A stretch of DNA of 12,676 nt from an uncultured Allomuricauda sp. (GCA_937911965.1 CALDPL010000139.1:1-12676); one strand, 5' to 3'; counted from the first letter of the stretch, positions 1 to 7,838 are shown. Notes: a model not told the origin generated them from the letters alone. Numbers and translations: made by a program.

Positions 1-1658
1 CCTCCCCTGCCGTCAAAGAAAATCGCCTTGATCCCGTTCTTCTTGCAGACCCTGCTCAGGTATTCCTTGCACTTGAGAATGGACCAGTTCGCCTTGAGGT
101 AGCCCCCGTCCTTGGTCCCGTCCGAAAAGCCCAACATAATGGTGTGCCTATCCTCCCTTCGTCTGAGATGTTCCCGGTACTGAGGCAGGTCGAAGAGCGC
201 CTGCATGACGCCTTGGGAATCCTCCATCCCCTTCATGGTCTCGAAGAGCGGGATGATGTCAAACTTGATGTCCTCTTCCTTCCATCCACACCACCTGAAA
301 AGGCCGTATACAAAAAGTACCGAGAAAATATCCTCCGAGTTGCTGATGATGTACCGGTTGCAGCCCTCCTCCCCGTTCTTGGCCTGGATCTCCCCCAATT
401 GTTGGATGTTCTCGATGGTGTCCCGAACCAGTGGATCTTTATGATCGGAGGCCTTCAATTTTAAATTCCCCTTGAGCAAGTGGTCCACAAGTTCCTTATC
501 ATCGAGTTCGGAAAGCCCCTCCTTGATGATGCCCTCCCTCTTGAGGATGGCCTCCACCACCATATGGTGCTTGCTGTGGTCCTGTCGGATGTCCAAACTT
601 GCAAAATGCGTCTTGAAGATGTGCACCTTATCGATAAAGGAGTCCAAAAGGTCCAAGTAAAGTGCGTGATAATCCGCCACGAGCTTCTCACGGATCGTGG
701 TCAATCGGGCAATGATGTCGGGATAGGCCACCACGGCCTTGGGATCGAACATGGCCTTGTACAGGAGGGTCCCCAAGGCTGCCAGATCGTCCTGCAGCCC
801 CTGGAAGGTCAGTTTTTTTCGCAACTCCTTCAGTTCGTTATAGTAACATTTCATCAGGTTGATCCTGAGCTCATCGGCCACCTTATGGCTGATGTCCGCC
901 GTGACATAGGGATTTCCGTCCCGGTCCCCCCCGGGCCAAAAGCCCAGTTTGATCAGATTATGGTTCTCGAATTTCCCGCCCCGCATCTGTGCCTTTACGT
1001 ATTGGTACAGCTCCCCGATGGCGTTGTAATAAGTATTCCTGAGAATGTATATGATGTTCTTCGCCTCGTCCAAGGGGGTGGGCTTTTTGGCATTGATCAG
1101 GGAGGTGAGCCCCAATTGCTGTAGGGCCACATCGATATCGTGGATGCGGTCGTCCTGGATCAAGGCGCGCAGTTCGGCAATGATGTCCAGAACGGCGGGG
1201 GTATAGAATTGGGTCGGGTGGGCCGTAAGGACGATCCGGGCACTGAAACTGGAGAGCTTCTCGGAAACCTTGTCCCAGTTTTTGGTACGGTTCACCAATT
1301 CAAAATAGTCCTTGATGCCCAAGGAGTTGCTGTATTTTTGAAGTTTCGGAAAGGCGGAATCCTCCACGGCGTCATAGAGCACCACCTGCCGCTCCACGTA
1401 CTGTATGATCCGGAACATGAAGTCCAGGCGTTCGCGCTCATCCCCAATATTGGCAAAATTGGTGAAAAACACCTCCAAGATCTCCTGGGGGTCCTTTCCC
1501 TCGCGAAGTCCCCGCTCGCAACGGTCCAACAAAACGGGGATCAGGATGCCCACGTTCTCAATATCCTTATAGGGCAGGCTCAGAAAGAGGCTGTTGTAGA
1601 TATTGAACTTGTTGGTCACCGATTTTTTGAACTCTTCTAGACGTTTGGACTGCTGCAT
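1..1658 (-). CDS. ppc: Phosphoenolpyruvate carboxylase, N-terminal 552 residues (runs off left edge)
   Basis: Cytosolic enzyme that carboxylates phosphoenolpyruvate with bicarbonate to give oxaloacetate, refilling the TCA cycle. The reading frame is open from the ATG at 1658 to the window edge and covers about two thirds of a family that usually has 850-900 residues. Visible signatures in order: LTAHPTQ with the catalytic-type His147, GFWPGGDRDGNPYVT at residues 239-253, GFSDGTKDGG from about residue 510, and FFDGRG at 547-552, where the sequence ends. The E. coli-type enzyme has FHGRGG at this last loop, so His is replaced by Asp here. The first Met is followed by a helical N-terminus typical of the family and has no strong Shine-Dalgarno, as is normal in Bacteroidota. 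It lies 145 bases downstream of yaaA on the same strand. The C-terminal third is outside the window. Family assignment is firm. Confidence 0.95.
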   Translation of the reverse strand, partial: MQQSKRLEEFKKSVTNKFNIYNSLFLSLPYKDIENVGILIPVLLDRCERGLREGKDPQEILEVFFTNFANIGDERERLDFMFRIIQYVERQVVLYDAVEDSAFPKLQKYSNSLGIKDYFELVNRTKNWDKVSEKLSSFSARIVLTAHPTQFYTPAVLDIIAELRALIQDDRIHDIDVALQQLGLTSLINAKKPTPLDEAKNIIYILRNTYYNAIGELYQYVKAQMRGGKFENHNLIKLGFWPGGDRDGNPYVTADISHKVADELRINLMKCYYNELKELRKKLTFQGLQDDLAALGTLLYKAMFDPKAVVAYPDIIARLTTIREKLVADYHALYLDLLDSFIDKVHIFKTHFASLDIRQDHSKHHMVVEAILKREGIIKEGLSELDDKELVDHLLKGNLKLKASDHKDPLVRDTIENIQQLGEIQAKNGEEGCNRYIISNSEDIFSVLFVYGLFRWCGWKEEDIKFDIIPLFETMKGMEDSQGVMQALFDLPQYREHLRRREDRHTIMLGFSDGTKDGGYLKANWSILKCKEYLSRVCKKNGIKAIFFDGRG

Positions 1659-1720
1659 GGCTTTCTCACTGGGATTATTGGGTCATGGACCCCAAAGATC
1701 GTGATTTTAGGTTCAATATT

Positions 1721-1735
1721 CTTGGAATTCCCAAG
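1721..1735. repeat. Short inverted repeat between yaaA and ppc
   Basis: CTTGG and CCAAG arms of 5 bp around an AATTC centre, in the 145-base gap between the yaaA stop and the ppc start. It could be a weak yaaA terminator or an operator in front of ppc. There is no clear T-run on the minus strand, so neither role is shown. The rest of the gap holds nothing else I can name, and I found no exact TAnnTTTG promoter box for ppc in it. Confidence 0.25.
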
Positions 1736-1803
1736 CTTTCACAAAATCATGCCGCGCCCAACAGATCTTAACAGTCGATCCCCTACCTCGGCTTCCCGCC
1801 CCT

Positions 1804-2565
1804 TTATCGGACAAAGACCAGTTCCCCGGGGCGGATGCTGTATTGGGGGCTGAAGGCATAACCGTCCCGATCGAAGCCCTTGAGGTCCTCCACGGTCTTG
1901 GCATCGTTGTCCAAGATATACCGCACCATGGAACCCCTGGCCCTTTTGGCAAAGAAACTGATGATCTTCAGATCGTCCCCCTTCCAATCCTTGAATACGG
2001 GGCTGATCACGGGCACCTTCAGCTTTTTGGGGTCCAGGGCCCCAAAGTATTCCTGGCTGGCCAGGTTCAGGAAAAGTTCCCCCTCTTCCAACTCGGCGTT
2101 GAGGTGGTCGGTCAACTTCCTTTTCCAGAAGTCATGCAGGTATTTCGTCCGACCCACTGGAAGGGCGGTCCCCATCTCCAAGCGGTAGGGCTGTATCAGG
2201 TCCAGGGGCTTGAGCAGGCCATAAAGGCCGGATAGGATCCTCAGGCTGTCCTGCAACCGATCCAAATCCTCGGTCGGGATGCTGAAGGCATCCAGCCCCT
2301 GGTATACGTCCCCACTGAACGCGTAGACCGCGGGCCTTGCATTTTCAGGGGTGAAGGGCAGTTCAAACTCTTGGTTGCGCCTCCAGTTCAACTGGGCCAG
2401 GGGGTCCGAAATGGACATCAGCTCCGCCAGGGCCTTTGGCTTTTTGCGCTTCAGGATCCCGTTCAACTTTTCAGCGGTTTCCAAAAACTGGGGCTGACTG
2501 TATTTCTCGGTCGGCAATGGGCTTTCAAAATCCAGGGATTTGGCAGGAGAGATTACAATTTTCAT
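1804..2565 (-). CDS. yaaA: Peroxide stress protein YaaA (UPF0246/DUF328)
   Basis: A 253-residue cytosolic protein of the YaaA family, close to the 258 residues of the E. coli protein. In E. coli, YaaA is induced by OxyR and limits free iron and oxidative damage during peroxide stress; its biochemical activity is not settled. The sequence shows the family's N-terminal [13 protein letters not shown], a WRRNQEF segment and [18 protein letters not shown] around the middle. I start it at the ATG at 2565 because [10 protein letters not shown] is the conserved family N-terminus. An in-frame ATG at 2583 adds only six unconserved residues and would lie inside the likely -7 promoter box. It lies 87 bases beyond rluD on the same strand with its own candidate promoter, so it is probably not strictly in the rluD operon. 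Regulation by peroxide is an inference from E. coli only. Confidence 0.93.
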   Translation of the reverse strand: MKIVISPAKSLDFESPLPTEKYSQPQFLETAEKLNGILKRKKPKALAELMSISDPLAQLNWRRNQEFELPFTPENARPAVYAFSGDVYQGLDAFSIPTEDLDRLQDSLRILSGLYGLLKPLDLIQPYRLEMGTALPVGRTKYLHDFWKRKLTDHLNAELEEGELFLNLASQEYFGALDPKKLKVPVISPVFKDWKGDDLKIISFFAKRARGSMVRYILDNDAKTVEDLKGFDRDGYAFSPQYSIRPGELVFVR

Positions 2566-2580
2566 AGATCTGAGTTTGCA

Positions 2581-2588
2581 CAAAAGTA
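2581..2588 (-). promoter_or_regulatory. Candidate Bacteroidota -7 box for yaaA
   Basis: Minus-strand TACTTTTG is an exact match to the Bacteroidota -7 consensus TAnnTTTG, 15 bases before the yaaA ATG. No good TTG/TTTG -33 element stands at the usual 17-23 base spacing. The match and the position support it; transcription start is not shown. Confidence 0.45.
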
Positions 2589-2630
2589 AGGAGGATTTTA
2601 GGATTGGGGAACCCTTTTCAAGTGCTGTTC

Positions 2631-2646
2631 TCGATCGGTCGATCGA
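2631..2646. repeat. Perfect 16-bp palindromic hairpin after rluD
   Basis: TCGATCG, a 2-base centre, then CGATCGA: a perfect 7-bp inverted repeat that starts 7 bases past the rluD stop. It would fold as a stem (about 5-6 bp with a usable loop) at the 3' end of the PASTA-rluD transcript. No T-run follows on the minus strand, so it is not a classic intrinsic terminator. RNA 3'-end protection or a protein-binding site are alternatives. Confidence 0.4.
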
Positions 2647-2652
2647 AAGAAT

Positions 2653-3684
2653 CTATACCTCCCGGTTCTTGGCGTAGGCCCGCCATTTTTCGATGCAGGC
2701 CTGCATGTCCCCGGGCAGCTCGGAATCAAAACGGACCAACTTTCCCGTATCGGGATGCACAAAGCCGAGGGTCTTGGCGTGAAGGGCCTGTCTGGGAAGG
2801 ATCTTGAAGGCATTTTCCACGAACTGCCTGTACTTGGTGAAGGTGGTTCCCTTGAGGACCTGGTCCCCCCCATAGCGCGCATCGTTGAAAAGGGTATGTC
2901 CGATATGCTTCATATGGACCCGGATCTGGTGGGTCCTTCCGGTCTCCAACCTACAGGAAATCAAGCTGACATAGCCAAAACGCTCCAATACCCTGTAATG
3001 GGTGATCGCTTCCTTGCCCTGGTCCCCATCCGGAAATACCGTCATCTGGAGCCGGTTCTTGGGATGCCTGCCAATATGCCCTTCCACGGTCCCCCGATCC
3101 TCTTCCACATTGCCCCAGACCAAGGCAAGGTATTCCCGTTCACTGCTCTTTTCAAAAAACTGCCGGGCCAAATGGGTCATGGCGCCCTCTGTTTTGGCGA
3201 TCACCAGCAGGCCGGAGGTATCCTTGTCGATCCTATGGACCAGCCCTGGCCTATTGGAACTGTTGTTGGGCAGGTTTTCAAAATGGTACACCAGGGCGTT
3301 TATCAAGGTCCCACTATAGTTTCCGTGGCCGGGATGCACCACCATTCCCGCCGGCTTGTTGACCACCAAGAGGGAATCGTCCTCAAAAACGATGTCCAGG
3401 GGGATGTTCTCCGGGGTCAGCAAAAACTCATAGGGGGGATGTTCGAACATCACTTTGACCCGGTCCCCGGCCTTGACCCTGTAATTGGATTTAACGGCAA
3501 TGCCGTTTACTTGGATATGTCCGGATCTGGCTGCCTGTTGGATCTTGTTGCGGGTGGCATTCTCAATGAAGTTCATCAGGTATTTGTCCACGCGAAGGGG
3601 TTCCTGTCCCTTGGCCCCGATAAAACTGTAGTGCTCAAAGAGCTCTTCGTCCTGGGGGAGTTCCCCTTCCTCGACCCCTTCCAT
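2653..3684 (-). CDS. rluD: 23S rRNA pseudouridine synthase, RluA/RluD family
   Basis: Converts specific uridines of 23S rRNA to pseudouridine; RluD acts on helix 69 positions needed for ribosome function. The 343-residue protein has an acidic N-terminal tail, an S4 RNA-binding domain at about 30-80 (LRVDKYL ... VKAGDRVKV), and an RluA catalytic domain with HRIDKDTSG at 150-158, where Asp153 is the expected nucleophile. Further family motifs are VNKPAGMVVHPGHG and ETGRTHQIRVHM. I place the start at 3684: the upstream PASTA gene stops at 3686-3688, leaving a TGA-A-ATG junction that suggests translational coupling. A further in-frame ATG at 3714 would overlap that gene by about 29 bases and adds 10 unconserved residues. 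RluD rather than RluA or RluC is the likelier subtype because of the S4 domain and flavobacterial context, but the exact rRNA target is inferred. Confidence 0.93.
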   Translation of the reverse strand: MEGVEEGELPQDEELFEHYSFIGAKGQEPLRVDKYLMNFIENATRNKIQQAARSGHIQVNGIAVKSNYRVKAGDRVKVMFEHPPYEFLLTPENIPLDIVFEDDSLLVVNKPAGMVVHPGHGNYSGTLINALVYHFENLPNNSSNRPGLVHRIDKDTSGLLVIAKTEGAMTHLARQFFEKSSEREYLALVWGNVEEDRGTVEGHIGRHPKNRLQMTVFPDGDQGKEAITHYRVLERFGYVSLISCRLETGRTHQIRVHMKHIGHTLFNDARYGGDQVLKGTTFTKYRQFVENAFKILPRQALHAKTLGFVHPDTGKLVRFDSELPGDMQACIEKWRAYAKNREV

Positions 3685-3685
3685 T

Positions 3686-4273
3686 TCAGTTGGATTCCGC
3701 CTGGATCCGGGCACTGTCGGGAATGGTGCCGTTGCCGCAGATCAATTCCACCTTGGAGGTCTTGGGCAATTTGTCGCCCGGCTTGACGTATTTGCCCTTG
3801 AACTTCATGTTGTAGACCATGTCCTTGCCCAGCTGATCGATATAGGTCACCCGTTCCACTTCCAGGCCGACCGCCCGGAGCATGGAGGTCGCATTGCGCA
3901 GGGTCACCTGTACGATATCCGGTACGGTCACCTTTTTATAGCCCGAGGGATTGACCGTGAAATAGATCTTCCGATTGGCCTTTACCTTGTTTCCCGCCGG
4001 GGGATCCTGATCCAGGATGGAAAACTTGGGATAGTCCGGATTGTAGTCCGAGGAATCCAGGACCTGATACCTCAGCCCGGCCCGTTCCACCGCCGAGCGC
4101 ATCTCCATCACGGAGAGTTTCGAAAAATCGGGAACCTCCACGTATTCCCCATGATTGGTGGTGGCCTTGAGCCATTGGAGGCTGGCGAAGGCCAGCAATA
4201 TGACGGCCACAACGGCCAGTCCCAATTGAATCAGGAACGTTTTACTCTTGAGGAAGTTCAAAAAATTTTTCAT
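3686..4273 (-). CDS. Membrane-anchored PASTA-domain protein without a kinase domain
   Basis: A 195-residue protein. Residues 1-12 are a short basic cytoplasmic stretch (MKNFLNFLKSK), 13-35 form one hydrophobic membrane segment, and the rest should be periplasmic. Two PASTA repeats follow: about 47-111 (VPDFSKLSVMEMRSAVERAG, then DQDPPAG and FTVNPSG) and about 115-181 (VPDIVQVTLRNATSMLRAVG, then VKPGDKLPKTSKVEL). PASTA domains are known from penicillin-binding proteins and Ser/Thr kinases, where many sense peptidoglycan fragments or beta-lactams. No kinase, transpeptidase or other catalytic domain is present here. It is divergent from ddl, which makes the D-Ala-D-Ala of peptidoglycan, and is directly followed by rluD. 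A cell-envelope role is therefore likely, but no function is established from sequence. The ATG at 4273 has a candidate promoter box just upstream. Confidence 0.88.
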   Translation of the reverse strand: MKNFLNFLKSKTFLIQLGLAVVAVILLAFASLQWLKATTNHGEYVEVPDFSKLSVMEMRSAVERAGLRYQVLDSSDYNPDYPKFSILDQDPPAGNKVKANRKIYFTVNPSGYKKVTVPDIVQVTLRNATSMLRAVGLEVERVTYIDQLGKDMVYNMKFKGKYVKPGDKLPKTSKVELICGNGTIPDSARIQAESN

Positions 4274-4292
4274 GGGGCAAACCTTATGGGGA

Positions 4293-4300
4293 CAAATATA
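4293..4300 (-). promoter_or_regulatory. Candidate -7 box for the PASTA-rluD operon
   Basis: Minus-strand TATATTTG matches TAnnTTTG exactly and lies 19 bases before the PASTA gene ATG, giving a short leader. No convincing -33 TTTG is seen at standard distance. Confidence 0.5.
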
Positions 4301-4302
4301 GG

Positions 4303-4316
4303 AAAGCCAAGGCTTT
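4303..4316. repeat. Palindrome between the divergent PASTA and ddl promoters
   Basis: AAAGCC-AA-GGCTTT, a perfect 6-bp inverted repeat with a 2-base centre, placed between the two opposite-facing candidate -7 boxes. On the plus strand it runs into a T-tract, so it resembles a tiny terminator, but no plus-strand gene precedes it. An operator shared by both promoters is the more sensible guess. Confidence 0.3.
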
Positions 4317-4322
4317 TTTCTT

Positions 4323-4329
4323 TACTTTG
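4323..4329 (+). promoter_or_regulatory. Candidate -7 box for ddl
   Basis: TACTTTG, one base shorter than the TAnnTTTG consensus, 24 bases before the ddl ATG. The same 7-mer type recurs before the kinase and the M14 gene. Support is weaker than for the exact boxes. Confidence 0.35.
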
Positions 4330-4353
4330 GCATTCCGATATTTTCAAGAGCCG

Positions 4354-5328
4354 ATGAAAAAGAACATCGCCATTATCATGGGGGGACATTCGAGCGAATA
4401 CCCCATTTCCATAAAGAGCGGCAATGTGGTCCACAAGCATTTGGACCCCGAAAAATACAAATCATACCGAATCCTGATCGATCGGGAGAAATGGGTGTAC
4501 CTGGACGACGGTGGAGCGGAACATCCGGTGGACCGCTCGGATTTCAGCATCGGCCCAAAAGGGGAAAAGATCAAATTTGACTGCGTCTTCAACGCCATCC
4601 ACGGCAGTCCGGGGGAAGACGGGATCTTGCAGGCCTATTTTGAATTGATCGGCCTGCCACAGACCTCCTGCGACCACTACCGGGCCGCCCTGACCTTCAA
4701 CAAAAGGGATCTATTGGCCGTATTGGCCCCCTACGGGGTGCCCTGTGCCACTTCCTACCATTTCAACGCCGGACAGGCCGTGGATGTCGATGCCATAGTG
4801 TCCAAGGTCGGCCTTCCCTGCTTTGTCAAGGCCAATCGGGCGGGCAGCAGTTTTGGGGTTTCCAAGGTCCACAGGAAGGAAGATCTCGAACAGGCCATTG
4901 CCCTGTCCCTGAAAGAGGACGACCAGATCATCATAGAATCCTTTCTGGACGGCATTGAAGTTTCGGTGGGGGTGATCACCTATAAAGGGGATGTGATCGT
5001 CCTGCCCATCACCGAAATCATCTCGGAAAACGATTTCTTCGACTACGAGGCCAAATACCAGGGCAAGGCCCGGGAAGTGACCCCTGCCGGGATCAGCGGG
5101 ACCCAGCAGCTCCAGGTGGTGCAATTGGCCGAGTTCATCTACAGGACCTTGGGACTCAAGGGCTATCCCCGATCCGAGTTCATCTTTGTGGGGGACCGGC
5201 CCCATCTGTTGGAGGTGAACACCACCCCCGGATTGACCGAGGAGAGCCTCTTGCCACAACAGGCCCGGGCAGCGGGAATTTCCCTGGAGGAACTCTTTGG
5301 CTCGGCCATCGAGGAGGCCTTACGGTAG
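4354..5328 (+). CDS. ddl: D-alanine--D-alanine ligase
   Basis: ATP-grasp enzyme that joins two D-Ala molecules in the cytosol to make the dipeptide added to the peptidoglycan precursor by MurF. At 324 residues it fits the Ddl family (about 300-370). Visible features: GGHSSE with Glu15 for the first D-Ala, HGSPGEDG with its conserved glycines, KANRAGSSFGV in the central ATP-binding region, DYEAKY at 230-235, where the Tyr-containing loop is typical of D-Ala-D-Ala rather than D-Ala-D-lactate enzymes, Arg273 in GYPRSEF, and LLEVNTTPG with the metal-binding Asn289. I use the ATG at 4354 since MKKNIAIIMGG is the family N-terminus; an in-frame ATG at 4327 would add nine unrelated residues and overlap the promoter box. 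It is divergent from the PASTA gene and 32 bases before coaD. Assignment is firm. Confidence 0.96.
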   Translation: MKKNIAIIMGGHSSEYPISIKSGNVVHKHLDPEKYKSYRILIDREKWVYLDDGGAEHPVDRSDFSIGPKGEKIKFDCVFNAIHGSPGEDGILQAYFELIGLPQTSCDHYRAALTFNKRDLLAVLAPYGVPCATSYHFNAGQAVDVDAIVSKVGLPCFVKANRAGSSFGVSKVHRKEDLEQAIALSLKEDDQIIIESFLDGIEVSVGVITYKGDVIVLPITEIISENDFFDYEAKYQGKAREVTPAGISGTQQLQVVQLAEFIYRTLGLKGYPRSEFIFVGDRPHLLEVNTTPGLTEESLLPQQARAAGISLEELFGSAIEEALR

Positions 5329-5335
5329 AAAACCC

Positions 5336-5343
5336 TATTTTTG
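5336..5343 (+). promoter_or_regulatory. Candidate -7 box for coaD
   Basis: TATTTTTG matches TAnnTTTG exactly in the 32-base gap between ddl and coaD, 17 bases before the coaD ATG. It would let coaD be transcribed separately from ddl. No -33 TTG is seen at the standard distance. Confidence 0.4.
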
Positions 5344-5360
5344 GAGAAACAAGATCGCCC

Positions 5361-5819
5361 ATGAGACGTGCCCTCTTTCCCGGTTCCTTCGATCCACTTA
5401 CCCTGGGACATTACGATATCATAAAAAGGGGACTTCCCCTTTTTGACGAATTGGTGATCGCCATTGGGATCAATGCCGACAAAAAATACATGTTCTCCTT
5501 GGAGGAGCGCGTCCAATTTGTCGAAAGGGCCTTTGAAGGGGAGCCCAAGATCAAGGTGGGGACCTATGAGGGAATGACCATCGATTACTGTAGGAAGATC
5601 GGGGCCGATTTCATCCTCAGGGGACTCCGCAACCCCGCGGACTTTGAATTTGAAAAGGCCATTGCCCATACCAACCGAAAGCTTTCCGAGATCGAGACCG
5701 TCTTTCTGTTGACCGCCTCGAGCACCTCCTATATCAGCTCCTCCATCGTCCGGGATGTCATCCGCAACGGCGGGGATTACAGTGAGTTGGTCCCTGATTC
5801 GGTCGTGGTTGCCCGCTGA
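5361..5819 (+). CDS. coaD: Phosphopantetheine adenylyltransferase
   Basis: Transfers AMP from ATP to 4'-phosphopantetheine, giving dephospho-CoA in the penultimate step of coenzyme A synthesis; the bacterial enzyme is a cytosolic hexamer. The 152-residue protein is near the usual 155-165. It begins RRALFPGSFDPLTLGHYDI, the nucleotidyltransferase TxGH motif with His17 in the active-site position. KKYMFSLEERVQF, LRGLRNPADFEFE (phosphate and pantetheine binding region) and a C-terminal ISSSIVRDV, which contacts ATP, follow in the expected order. The ATG at 5361 is the only sensible start. It sits 32 bases after ddl, with a possible promoter of its own. No clear terminator was seen in the 182 bases before the kinase. 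Assignment is firm. Confidence 0.96.
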   Translation: MRRALFPGSFDPLTLGHYDIIKRGLPLFDELVIAIGINADKKYMFSLEERVQFVERAFEGEPKIKVGTYEGMTIDYCRKIGADFILRGLRNPADFEFEKAIAHTNRKLSEIETVFLLTASSTSYISSSIVRDVIRNGGDYSELVPDSVVVAR

Positions 5820-5997
5820 CATGCCCCGAACCTTCCCGCATGCCCATTTTGGGACCATCATAAATGTAATATCAACAATTAACCCGGAAACAACATTTTT
5901 GGGTCCTTTCACAACAATAAATAAGTGGAATGGGACAAAGCGGTTAAATTGGTCAGAAATTACTTGGCTTTATTAAAGACTCTTTAAAAAACCCCCC

Positions 5998-6004
5998 TAC
6001 TTTG
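5998..6004 (+). promoter_or_regulatory. TACTTTG motif overlapping the kinase start
   Basis: TACTTTG resembles the flavobacterial -7 box, and its last three bases are the TTG proposed as the kinase start. If it were a real -7 box, transcription would begin inside the predicted coding region, so either the motif is chance or the start is wrong. The remaining gap after coaD (5820-5997) shows a near-match CATTTTTG at about 5894-5901 but no exact box. Confidence 0.2.
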
Positions 6005-7834
6005 AAAGCAGTCGAAAGAATTGCACAACATTATTTGTTGAAACAATTGCCCAAACCCATTGCCCTGGTCGATCTGGACGGGATGCTGGTGGAGGCTTCC
6101 GACTCCTGGCTACAGGTCTTTTCCATGACAAGGGAGCAATTGGACAATACCTGCGTCCTGGACCTATATCCCAAAAGCGGAGAATTCCGTCACTGCCTGA
6201 GCGGGAGCAAAACATTTTCCCTGAGGCACCACAGCAGGCTCGAAAACGGCTTTCTCTGGTACAGGAGCACCTTTGCCCCCTGGTTCGATGAAGGGGAAAA
6301 TGTGATAGGCAGCCTGATACAAACGGACGACATCTCTTCCGAAGTGGAGAAGGAACTGGAACTGGAACGCCTGGGGAACAACCTGGAGACCATTTCCGAG
6401 GTGGCCCAAGTGGGCTTCTGGGAATACGATCGCATGAGCGGGGAGGTCCATTGGTGCCCCCAGGCCAAGAAAATATTCCAAGTGCCGCCGGCCTTTCGGC
6501 CCAACATCAACAATGCCATTGAATTTTACAAACAGGGCCATGACCGCAACACCATTTCCATGTTGGTCCACAGGGCCATGGAACAGGGCCGGTCCTTCAA
6601 TATAAGGATGCCCATAATCACGGCCAAGGGAGAGGAACGCTGGTTGAGCCTGGCCGGAAAACCGATCAACAAAAATGGGGTTCCCATAAAACTGTTCGGG
6701 ACCTTCCAGGACGTCCACGAGCAGGTGATGGCCGATACCAAGGTCGAACAGCACAGACAGTTGCTCACCTCGATCATTGACAGTCTGCCCCTGAATATCT
6801 TTGTCAAGGACCTGGATTCCCGGATGATCCTGGTGAACAAGGCCGAGTGCGACCATTTGGGAAAACCCTCCCGGGAACTCATCGGCAAGAACGATCTGGA
6901 ACTCCGTGGGGCAGAGGCCGCCATACAATGTCGGGAAGAGGACCTCAAGGTGATCAAGACCCTCAAGCCCCTTTCGGGGATGGAGACCACCGTGACCGGC
7001 AGGGACGGCCAGCCCATCAATTACCTGACCTCTAAAATCCCCCTTTTCGATTTGGAGGGAACCATAAGTGGAATCATTGGGATCCGGATGGACATCACTT
7101 CCATGAAACGGAAAGAGGACCAACTCAGGAACCTGATCGACATGACCTCGGTCCAGAACAAAAAACTGATGAACTTTGCCCATATCGTATCGCATAACCT
7201 GCGTTCCCATTCGGCAAACTTCTCCATGTTGCTCAAGTTTCTGGGCACCGAAAAGGATCCCGAGGAACGCGAGCATATCCTGACCATGCTCACCCAGGCC
7301 TCCGACAGCCTGTTGGAGACCTTGGACAACCTCAACCAGGTGGTGGACATCAATGTCAACGTACACTTGGACAGGGAACCCATCAATCTGTATTCGAACA
7401 TCGCCAAGGTGGCCAACAACCTTTCCGCCTTCCTGGAAAAAAGCGAGGTCGAAATCGTCAACAAGATTGCGACCGACCTGGAAGTCCACAGCGTGCCCGC
7501 CTATTTGGACAGCATAATCCTGAACCTCTTGACCAATGCGGTCAAATACAGCAGCCCGGAGCGTAGGCCCCGGATTGTCCTGGAGGCCGTGGAACGGGAC
7601 AATGGGGTATTGTTCACCGTAAGTGACAATGGCATTGGCCTGGACCTGGATCGATACGGCGACAAGATCTTTGGCATGTACAAGACCTTCCACAATCGAA
7701 AGGACGCCAAGGGAATCGGCCTTTATATGATCAAAAACCAGATCGAGGCCATGGGGGGGACCATAGGGTTGGAAAGCAAAGTGGGCCATGGCTCGACCTT
7801 CAAAGTTTTTTTCAATGGAGATGGAGAATATTAG
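6002..7834 (+). CDS. Soluble three-PAS sensor histidine kinase
   Basis: A 610-residue kinase that should autophosphorylate on His and pass the phosphate to the adjacent response regulator. No membrane segment is visible, so it is probably cytosolic. By eye, PAS domains lie at about 12-120, 128-240 and 254-368. The dimerization/phosphoacceptor region has SHNLRSH with His398, and the ATPase domain shows LNLLTNAVKYS with N-box Asn512, DNGIG at 542-546, IFGMYKTFH and KGIGLYMIKNQ. This H-box style is common in Bacteroidota PAS kinases. The signal sensed is unknown; no haem, flavin or other cofactor motif is obvious. The start is uncertain. An in-frame stop at 5945-5947 is followed by no ATG before codon 28 (6083), which would remove the start of the first PAS domain. 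TTG at 6002 keeps the domain intact; other TTG codons follow at residues 12, 13 and 16. The response regulator starts 4 bases after its stop. Confidence 0.88.
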   Translation: MKAVERIAQHYLLKQLPKPIALVDLDGMLVEASDSWLQVFSMTREQLDNTCVLDLYPKSGEFRHCLSGSKTFSLRHHSRLENGFLWYRSTFAPWFDEGENVIGSLIQTDDISSEVEKELELERLGNNLETISEVAQVGFWEYDRMSGEVHWCPQAKKIFQVPPAFRPNINNAIEFYKQGHDRNTISMLVHRAMEQGRSFNIRMPIITAKGEERWLSLAGKPINKNGVPIKLFGTFQDVHEQVMADTKVEQHRQLLTSIIDSLPLNIFVKDLDSRMILVNKAECDHLGKPSRELIGKNDLELRGAEAAIQCREEDLKVIKTLKPLSGMETTVTGRDGQPINYLTSKIPLFDLEGTISGIIGIRMDITSMKRKEDQLRNLIDMTSVQNKKLMNFAHIVSHNLRSHSANFSMLLKFLGTEKDPEEREHILTMLTQASDSLLETLDNLNQVVDINVNVHLDREPINLYSNIAKVANNLSAFLEKSEVEIVNKIATDLEVHSVPAYLDSIILNLLTNAVKYSSPERRPRIVLEAVERDNGVLFTVSDNGIGLDLDRYGDKIFGMYKTFHNRKDAKGIGLYMIKNQIEAMGGTIGLESKVGHGSTFKVFFNGDGEY

Positions 7835-7838
7835 GAAC

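Noticed and set aside
144..1640. Several plus-strand frames of 60-214 codons across the left end
   Set aside because: All lie antisense to the PEP carboxylase gene, whose motifs are unmistakable.
4303..4320. Intrinsic terminator (palindrome followed by T-tract)
   Set aside because: No plus-strand gene lies upstream, the loop would be only 2 bases, and the element sits between divergent promoters.
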